Part shown: positions 55,865 to 64,000 of the stretch, piece after piece | How positions within the stretch are numbered: the first letter of the stretch is position 1 | Layout of the letters: the number at the start of each line of letters is the position of its first letter | Assembly: GCA_029962745.1 (NCBI GenBank) | Contig: CM057162.1 | Coordinates: forward strand, 16,229,817 to 16,293,816 | Length of the DNA: 64,000 nt | Reading direction: 5' to 3' | Origin: Echinometra lucunter | Taxonomy: Eukaryota > Echinodermata > Echinoidea > Camarodonta > Echinometridae | Translations under genes and position numbers: made by a program | Notes under the pieces: generated by a model | The model's input: only the letters and a program-made list of their open reading frames with translations | Told to the model about the DNA's origin: nothing | Database searches by the model: none

Positions 55865-56491
55865 GTCAGGGGCGTCGCTAGAGGAGGAGGGAAGGGGAGG
55901 GGAGGGGAGGGGAGGGGAGGGGTGGGGAGGGCTGTGGGGGGCTGTGGGGTGTGACACCCCCATTCAAAATGCTTGTCGGAAAATTCGCGATCGCTGTCGG
56001 CAAAAAAGAAAGAAAGAGAGACAGAGAGAGGGAAAAAAGGAGAAGGAAGAGGAAGGGGGAAAAAGAAAAGAGAAGTAAGGTACCAAAATAGAGTCATTTT
56101 CGGCTTATTTGCTTGTGTATTTGATGACGAAATAACACTGGTATCACGAAAGAGAGTGTACTTTTTCCTCGCTCGCTGCGCTAGCTCGTATAATACTTAC
56201 ATACAGGATGTTTTCGGAAAGCAAACACATTCCGCAAGTGAGGTGACCAAATATATAATTTAGATATCTTTATGCCCAACATGTATTCTGATGAAGAATT
56301 ATCACTTTTAACATGAAAAAGAGTATCTATGGTTTTCCTCGCTCGCTGCACTCGCGCGTTTAATATCTAGATACAGGATGGTCTTTGAAAGCAAACAATT
56401 AGGCAAGAGAGGTGACCAGATATATAATTTAGATATCTTATAGGCCCATCGTGTATTTTGAAAAAGAATTGTCGCTTCTAACATAAAGAGT

Positions 56492-56547
<56 letters not shown>
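56492..56547 (+). repeat. (AC)n(AT)n compound microsatellite
   Basis: About nine AC units followed by about 19 AT units. Confidence 0.95.
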
Positions 56548-56549
<2 letters not shown>

Positions 56550-56786
56550 TGTGCTTTTGAAATAGCGAACCCTGATTTTTTTCCCCTTCCTCTTTGTTTT
56601 TCTTTTTTTACTAAAAAGGAAGGGTAAAAGGTCCCTTTCTGTTCAAGGGTCCATTTACACCTAAATGAGTTTTTCATCTTTTTCACACCCTAATATTTGT
56701 GTGTTTTCTGAAATAACAGCCTGCATTTTTTCAAACACTAGTGGCTTTTTCTGTTAAGAGGGCCCAACGACTCCCTAAATGTTCTA

Positions 56787-57475
56787 ATACCACTTTCACA
56801 CCAAACAAATATAACGGAATAAAAGCGTTTTTTTGAAAAAAAAAAAACGCTTTGGTATGAACACTCGGCAAAGCGTCATATTTGAAAACGGAATCAAATA
56901 TTCCGCAATCTACGTGTGAGGTCTATCACTAGGTTTTGAAGTGTTTTGAAAACGGAATATTCCAAATATGACGCTTTATTTTTTGGTATGTACAGAAAAG
57001 GAAATAAAGCGGAATGAAATGTCAAAGGTCAACCAGGTTCCCACCAAAAACCTGGAAAATGCGGGAAACGAGTGAAAGCGCGGGTATCTTCGATCGCAAA
57101 GCGCTAGCGAGCTGCATGGATCGGCATGGCAGTGCAGCGTACGTTCGACGCTACTAGCTGCATGGACGCAAATCATGTATGAAGAAACAAACGCGTTAGC
57201 ATTCGTACATGAGTTTAAAAATTAAACTATACATACAAATAAAAAAAATAATTATTTAGTAAATTTATACAGCTAGAGATAGCAAAATGCATGGTGGGTA
57301 ATGACGTATTTCCGCACTCTCTCACACCGTAATATTACGCTTTCGCTCAAAACGGACTTCATTGGTTCAGTGTGAACAGAAACCAGAAGCGTTTTGGAAG
57401 CGTTTTGAAAGTGAAGCGTCATGAAATATAACGGCATGGATATTCCGTTTCGGCAGTGTGAAAACAGTATAAGTG
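56787..57475. mobile_element. Probable hairpin MITE (TTTCACAC ends)
   Basis: The left CACTTTCACACCAAACAAAT then ATAACGGAAT and right ATTCCGTTTCGGCAGTGTGA are imperfect inverts. Interior palindromes around AAGCGTTTTTT and TATGACGCTTTA. Confidence 0.55.
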
Positions 57476-57623
57476 TAATAAAAGTACAATTCACTCTGTT
57501 TCGGGTGAAGTTAAGAAAGAGTACATTTAGAGTGAATAAGAATAAAACTCTTTTAGGAGTGACTTCAGAGATCAATCAAGGTTTTGTGGTCTGTTGTGAC
57601 AGACAAAGAACTAGATTCATGAC

Positions 57624-57904
57624 CAGGCACGTAGCGAGGGGGCGATGGGGGCGGTCGCTCCCCCCCCCCCGCCAAACGTCAGGAAAAAAGGGGAAAGAAT
57701 AAGAAGAAAAAAAAAAGAAGAAAAAAAGCGTGAGCGAGAAAAGAAAAAGGTAAGAGAACGTAAGAAGAAGGGAGCAGACAAGAAACAACGACAAAGCAAC
57801 GTCGGAGCTTCCAAAGTCCCCCCCTCCCTGCACCTCCCCTGATTCGCACGAGCCTTCGCGTGCTTACTACCGCCCTCTAAAATGAAATCCTAGCTACGCC
57901 ACTG
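57624..57904. mobile_element. hAT-like MITE with 8-bp target duplication (one mismatch)
   Basis: Ends CAGGCACGTAGCGAGGGG and ATCCTAGCTACGCCACTG. Flanks TTCATGAC (57616-57623) and CTCATGAC (57905-57912). Confidence 0.75.
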
Positions 57905-57912
57905 CTCATGAC

Positions 57913-59630
57913 TGCATAGATGTAGAATCAAACTGCTAGTAAGTTTATTCCACCACAACAACTCACATATACAGGTACATCTACATTACAGACTACCAGT
58001 TACATAATATGTCTGGTGCTCGCTGCCATCTGAGTGAGGGAGGAGATTAGTATATCAGACTGAAAACAAACAGAGAGTGTGGGAACATACAGGCAGAGTG
58101 TGGGAAAAGGATGATGATGATGATGTGGACTGAAATGAGATGAGATGATGAAATGATTAGGATACAATAGAAGGATTTTGAGTTTCATTACTTTTTGATA
58201 TCTTTACGTACAGATCAGCGCTTTACTTAGATCGGAGGGCCAAAAAATCGTCATTTAAAAAAAGACAAAAAATGAAATTGTGAATTACGGTAAAAAGTGT
58301 CACACAAAGGACATTTCCAGAGTTTTTTTCATAAATTTCTGCGCAGAGACTTTAGGCAAATTTCGAAAGTATTGTGCAGCTGCATGAAATAAGTAAGCCC
58401 AAATTTCTTTGAAAATTAATTTTTCTAATATTCATCGGGGGGGGGGGGTTGAATCGGGTATTAGGGATAATATTGTCCTTTGGGGTGAATGTCGGGGTGA
58501 ATGTCAAGGAATTGTAATGTCCTGCGGGTATATTGCAGGGGTTATATTCGAAATCATGTCCATTGGGTTTATCTTCTGATTTATATTTATTTCTGCATTA
58601 TGAAGAAAAAGATAAGTGGCATAATTTCTTACATCTATGTGGTAATAGTTGAAAGGTGCATGTATTATGTGACATTTTCAAGATAAAATTTTTGCAATCG
58701 TACTTTTTTCCCGATAAGTCGATAAGACGTAACTAATCCCTTAGGTAATTCCATTGTTTTCTTATGAAGTTCATCTGATTACGATTAGTATATTTTGCAG
58801 ATTAATGTTGCTTAGTTTGCTTTGATGATTTGAACTTGCGTTTTCCGCCCTTCCGCTAGTAAGCATAAACTTTTCAAAAAATCAGTGCAATTTCTAAAAA
58901 CTGAACAAATCAAAACAAAAATAAACTATAACAACAACAAACACACCATTATCATTTGGGCTCTGAGAGGAAGGGATCATGACAAACAGCATGAGCCTTA
59001 TGTTGTTGTATTTTCAAAGATTTTTTTCAAATGATATTTTTTGTCCTAATTTGAAAAACTTGGAGTATGCCACTGTAAAAGTGTGCTGTCAAACAATTGT
59101 TTGCTCCTCTTATTTTTATGAAATATTTAAAAGTTGAATGTAATTCATTAAAAATCAATTACGTCTGTTCAACGAGAATTCAACATTATTATAGCATATT
59201 AGATGATGACATTTATTATTATACACAAGATATAATAACTGTAATTTCAATGTGTAAAATGAAAAAAAGGAAGTATGTTAGGTTTTATTACTTTTTAAGC
59301 ACCGGCGCACTGTTATGGGGGCTTGGGGCAGTAGCCCCCCTCCCTCCAAAATTTTTTTTTTAAAGGGAAAGGGGAACAAATTTTATTACCTCCCGGATTT
59401 ATGTCCTGATCTATGACAAAATAACATTTTCATTAAACAAGTCGATTCATGGATTGCTCGCTTCGCCAGCTGGCAACTTTTCAGAAATGTGCTTCAAACA
59501 TGTATGTCATGTTCTGCCCCTCAAATTTTGTTGACTAATTACGCCACTGTTTTTCAGGGAGAATTTTTATTAGAGCGTACTTGTATTTTCTTTGATGCTG
59601 GATATTTTGTAACTACAATGTGACAAAATA
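57913..59630. other. Intergenic, nothing recognised
   Basis: AT-rich DNA with a poly-G run at 58438-58449 and a fragment of a CAGTGGCG-type repeat around 59300-59550. Confidence 0.4.
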
Positions 59631-59639
59631 TGGGTAAGT

Positions 59640-59830
59640 TGGTGTTGGTTTAAAAAAAAATTGTTGGGTAAAAAGATTACCAACAACTGAGCAATATAGA
59701 AGGCATTTTAAGCTACCCAAAGGCAAAAGCCAATATGTTGGGAAATGCAAAACTTTGGGCAAAACATTGCCTAACAATTTGTTGGGTTGACTATAAGCCC
59801 AACGCTGGGCAAAGCATTTTTTCACAGTGC
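59640..59830. repeat. MITE remnant with repeated TTGGGC/GCCCAA words
   Basis: Ends GACAAAATATGGG and TTTTTTCACAGTGC. Inside, GTTGGG, TTTGGGCAAAACATT and CGCTGGGCAAAGCATT recur. Confidence 0.5.
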
Positions 59831-60923
59831 ATATCTTTAAGACTTCTAAATAGAAATATAAACATTTTGTTAACTCCTTTGCAGACACTACCAGAATATC
59901 TGGAATAAATAGACTTATCAGAACTTTCAATGACTGTTATTTAAACCTATTCATTATAAACTGCATTTACAAAGACTTTATAGACAATGACAATGTGCAA
60001 TAATACTCTTGATAATATTAATACTCAAAGTCAGGGGCGGTTGAAGCGAAGGGGGGAGGGGGGCTGGCGAGGCCAAAAAATAATAAAAACCTTATTAGTT
60101 AAAAAACTTACAGTATTTCAAAGAGAGGGGGGGGGGTCCGCCCCTGAACCCCCGCTAGGGGCCTATCTGAAGGATCTCGATTTCGCCTGTTTGGGTGTCA
60201 ACTCCCCTCTCCCTCTAATAACGTTCCGTGGCCTCTGAAATGTACCCCGAAACTCTTGGCTAATGTCGGAACCAAACGGCGGCTTTCGTATCGTATTGGC
60301 CAAAAGTAGTATCAGACGTCTGGTTCCGCTGGAACGAATCAAGTAACCGTTTGGTTCTGGGGAACAAATCGACTAGCCATTTCGTTCCTGTGGAACCCGG
60401 AACACATCCACTATCACACCGGACGCGTCTTTTTTATCGTACCACTAATGCGCAAAATTGTCCAGTTTGCGGCTGGAGAAACAGCTAGCGGCCAGAATTG
60501 TACTTGAGAAGACCATGCAGGGTACTATGCGTGGTACTATCTGTGCGACTTATCCACAGCTAGCGCTCGAACCATATGCCCTAGCACTGTTGTATGATGC
60601 ATGCAATGTTTGTACATGTACTTTGTGATCGTGAGCGCTCATTCATTTCTAGCTAGCTTCGACTTCGAGTTCGACAGCTTTTGACAACTCTCTTCCGGTA
60701 CCTATCTCCATCTCCATCATAATGGAGATTTGGATTAGGTTTGTTTTATCTGATAGGATCTGATTAGATTTAGGTGTCATTATGTCGACGGTCAAAGAAT
60801 TCGGCCTTTTTATGCATCAAAATATACCGGTAGCTATATATCGAGATAAAGAATACAACTTCAACTCTAGTGTTACGTTGCTGCACGCAGTCAGATTCCA
60901 AACCTATTCTGGGTGCAAAGAGC

Positions 60924-61312
60924 ATTGGTAAATCCCGGGGGGGGGGGGGGGGGGATATATCCCACTTTTTTGAGAAGGGGGGATGGCATGTACAAATGTC
61001 CCCCCACTTTTTAAGGAAGGAATAATATTTGAATTAATCTTTAAATATAATTTTTAATAATCTGTCGTAAACCACTATCATATTTTAGAATATCTATTTG
61101 AAAATGCGATTGAAAACCAGAAAAGTAGTTATTTTTGGCTCACTCGCTTTGCTCGCTCGCAAGATAAAAATTAAAATGTATGTAAGGGGGGTCTGTGCAG
61201 GAGAGTAAGGGCGTGTGTTTATACTTAAGTGTGAGTTCGACTGAAAAAAAAATCGGCAAAAAAGTCGATCATTCCCCCTACTCCTCAAAGTGCATTTACG
61301 CCGGTGGCAAAT
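60924..61312 (-). mobile_element. GAGCGAGC-motif element, minus copy
   Basis: Left CATTGGTAAATCCCGGGGG, right CATTTACGCCGGTGG. The interior, in reverse, follows the order of 63190-63632: CACTTTTTAAGGAAGGAAT, AATCTGTCGTAAAC, TTTGAAAATGCGATTGAAAA, CTCGCTTTGCTCGCTCGC, ACTTAAGTGTGAGTTCGACT. Confidence 0.8.
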
Positions 61313-61559
61313 AGGCAAGTTTTACGAGTAAAAAGGATGACAAAGTGTTGATATCTTATTTTCTCTTAATACACTAAATATATTGCTAATTTAGAATGAA
61401 AATTAAGAAATTTATGTTGCCAATTTGATGATTAAACAAAACAAAGGTATATTGATCAAATAAATAATATCATTAAATAGAGAAATCGGAAGAATATTCA
61501 CATATTTGGCAGAGCAGATCATTGACACAAATATTAATGTCGAGCATGCAGTGACATCT

Positions 61560-62710
61560 TCCCTCTCTATCTTTGCTTCCATTTTCGTTCTAATCATCTT
61601 TATCTGCATTAATTTTCATATTTCCTCATGTTTTGTTTTGTTTTATTCCTACTTTCTATCATCTTCTCTTTCTGACCTAATTCCCTGTTATTCCTTGTTT
61701 TCATTTTATCTCCATCTATCTATCTTTCATTATCTTTCTCTTGTTTATATACACTCATTGTACTTCTATTATCTTTTCTCTCTAGCTATCCTTCTATAGT
61801 TCCTTATTTTATTCCTTGTTTTCGGTCCATCCATCTCTATCTTTCCTTGTGTTTCTCTTTCTTATAATTCTTGTATTCTTTCTGTCTTTTCCTATATATG
61901 TTATTCCTTGTGTTCATTATGTCCGTCTCTATCTTTCCTTCTATATTTTCTCTTTGTTGACATATTTCTTTTATATCTTTTTTCCTTCTTGTGTCTATCC
62001 TCCTTATATTATTCGTTGCATGCTTTCATTCCATCCGTATCTATCCTGCTTTATGTTTCTCTTTCTTTAAATTCTTTTTGTCTTTCTGTCTTTCCTTACG
62101 TTATTCCGTGTGTTCGTTCTGTCTGTCCTTTCCCTGTATGTTTATCTTTGTTTATATTCTTCATTTATCTTTTCAGGTTGTGTCTATCCGAGTCCTTATA
62201 TTATTCCTGAACTGTTTTCATTCTATCCGTCTCATATCTTTCCTTATGTTCCTCTGTTTCAATACTTCCATCACCTTTGCTCTCTATCCTTCCTGAATCC
62301 TGATGCTATTCCTTGTTTTCATGTTCTATCCGCCTTTATTTTTCCTTGTTTCTTTGTTTTAATACATCTTATCTTTCTCTTTTTTCCCTTTCTTTCGTAC
62401 GTTATTCCTGGTTTTCATTCTGTATATCCGCCTCTGCCATGTTTATCTTTCCCTCTATTCTTCCTTATGTTATTCCTTTTTTATTCATCCTATCCCTTCT
62501 CTATCTATCTTTCATTATGTTTAATTTTGTTTTTGATACTTCTATTATTTTTTCTCGAACTATCGACCTTCCTTATGATTTTCCATGTTTTCGTTCTATT
62601 TTCCCTTGCTCTTCTTTTGTTTTATACTTCTGTTATCTTCTCTCACTTTCCTTCCTGTTGTTATTTCTCGTTTTCATTTCGTGTGTCTCTACAATCTTTC
62701 TCATACAGCG
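61560..62710 (+). repeat. Degenerate pyrimidine-rich tandem repeat (~90-110 bp units)
   Basis: Recurring TTATTCCTTGTTTTCATTCT, ATCCGTCTCTATCTTTCCTT and GTTTCTCTTT words at roughly 100-bp spacing. The long + strand open frames here are Phe/Leu/Ser-rich translations of this tract, not genes. Confidence 0.75.
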
Positions 62711-63189
62711 AGTAGTGAAAGCAAACTAAGTAACAAACAAACAAGACAAACAACTATAGTGCTAAAGCTTGACACTGTACCCTTCAGAGTGAATATTTAT
62801 TGCTAGCTTCAAACTATCATCAAAGTTTTCGAATGGAGCCGTGCGAGAATTGAATACGGTGACTGTATGTATGGGACAGCAGGTGGTGAATTTGTCAAAA
62901 AAAAAAAAAAATAAATAAAAAAAAATTAGAGGATTTTACCATGGTAGGATTTTAAAGAAAAAATAGTACAGGAGACGGCAGACACAGAAGTCGCGAAAAC
63001 GTAGGCATACTTATGCGGTTTAGCATGTGCATGCGTAGCTTTACACACACTGTTGTCTCATTTCAGACGCTCAAATATACCCAAATGAGCAATTTACGCA
63101 TTAGTGGTACGGTACAAAACACACTTGCCGGACATCCATAGCCTCGTGCATTTTGAAAGACTTTGATCGACACACTTTTGACTATCATT

Positions 63190-63632
63190 CATAGACCTCC
63201 CCTGTGTGTTTTTTTTTTTTTTTTGCCGATTTCTTTTTTCTGTCGAACTCACACTTGAGTATATACGCACGCCCTCACCCACCTGCACAGACCGCCTTAA
63301 ACACATTTTAATTTTCAACTTACGAGGGAGCGAAGCGAGCGAGCAAAAAATGACCACTTTTTTGGTTTTTAATCGCATTTTCAAATAAAAATTCTAATAT
63401 ATGACGAGCGAGTGAAAAAAATAACCACTTTTCTGGTTTTCAATCGAATTTTCTAATAGAAATTCTAAAATATAATTGTTGTTTATGACAGATTTTCAAA
63501 ATTTTTACTAACTGATTGATTCAAATATCATTTCTTCCTTAAAAAGTGTGAGGGATACTTGTACACGCCATCCCCCTCTCAAAAAAGTGTGGGAGATTTA
63601 TCCCCCCATCCCACGGGATTTACGCTAATGGT
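63190..63632 (+). mobile_element. GAGCGAGC-motif element, plus copy
   Basis: GTCGAACTCACACTTGAGTA, AGGGAGCGAAGCGAGCGAGC, two 80-bp TTTTCAATCG..AAATTCTAAAATAT monomers, ATTTCTTCCTTAAAAAGTGT and the end GGGATTTACGCTAATGG. Inverted copy of 60924-61312. Confidence 0.8.
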
Positions 63633-64000
63633 GATTGTGCTAACATTCTTTATTCGATTTCAACAAATGAAGTGTCAAAATGTTTGTATTAAGTTTTCTT
63701 TCAAATCCTGTTTAAAGCTGTCCGATACGATGCACCATATTATTTGAGCTATGATCAAAAGACAAACTGGTTAGTTACTTTTTGTGAGGTTTGTAGTCAA
63801 ATTTGACTGCCTAGTAACTGATCTAGTCAAAAGTGGCGACATTCTAGTAAAAATGACAACATTCCAGCCTAATAACATGAATGATATGACTAGCATTCAA
63901 GTTTTTTTTTTTCAGTATCACCTATAATTCTGATCATTTTCACAAGAATCTACAGTTAACTTTGACTAAAGAATGAGTAATTTCCCTTGGGATCCGGTGT

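Noticed and set aside
61506..62806. Overlapping Phe/Leu/Ser-rich frames that look like membrane proteins
   Set aside because: Three overlapping + strand frames all arise from a pyrimidine-rich degenerate tandem repeat. No family motif, start context or splice sites.

Overview
This is a eukaryotic (animal) genomic window, not bacterial or phage. Coding sequence sits in short exons with GT/AG splice sites, introns reach about 5 kb, and the DNA between is packed with transposons, hairpin MITEs, tRNA-derived SINEs, CR1-like LINE ends, long poly-G runs and ACATGTA-type repeats. The best guess is a marine invertebrate deuterostome, most likely an echinoderm such as a sea urchin. That guess rests on the repeat style and on protein divergence; no species-diagnostic sequence is present.

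Two host genes can be supported, and they converge. (1) 8860-19617, + strand: the last seven exons of DCAF8 (WDR42A), a WD40 substrate receptor of CUL4-DDB1 ubiquitin ligases. The exons join in frame into a 301-residue C-terminal half ending at a TAG; the 5' half lies upstream of the window. (2) 30341-29220, - strand: a compact two-exon gene for mitochondrial ATP synthase coupling factor 6 (ATP5PF/ATP5J), with a decayed copy of its first coding exon just upstream at about 30.64-30.80 kb.

Layout. 1-8.86 kb: the DCAF8 upstream intron, holding four decayed copies of the acceptor-proximal segment, three hairpin MITEs and a 5.7-kb TIR element with TA target duplication. 8.86-19.6 kb: DCAF8, whose 5.1-kb second intron carries a 600-bp foldback and large arrays of the palindrome ACCATGGT; intron 6 has a SINE with a perfect 18-bp target duplication. 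19.6-29.2 kb: 3'UTR/intergenic DNA with a tandem repeat that includes the DCAF8 stop codon, a hAT element (8-bp TSD) nested in an older MITE, a piggyBac-like MITE (TTAA), and a 59-bp satellite with alternating variants. 29.2-30.8 kb: ATP5PF. 31.9-38.2 kb: LINE fragments and a broken pogo-like transposase gene with a C-terminal PHD finger. 39.6-41.1 kb: a nested palindrome. 42.2-43.7 kb: a TA-flanked element full of ACTGGT motifs carrying duplicated tRNA-like SINE sequence. 43.85-50.9 kb: a four-level nest (old LINE > hAT > CR1-like LINE > 1.64-kb unknown insert). 51.8-55.9 kb: two inverted 794-bp elements flanking minisatellite and (TAC)n DNA. 56-64 kb: MITEs, a pyrimidine-rich degenerate tandem repeat, and inverted copies of an element built on a GAGCGAGCGAAGCGAGCGAG motif.

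Every transposon protein seen is interrupted (frameshift, stop or insertion). Repeat families were recognised by inspecting termini and flanks only; no library search was possible.
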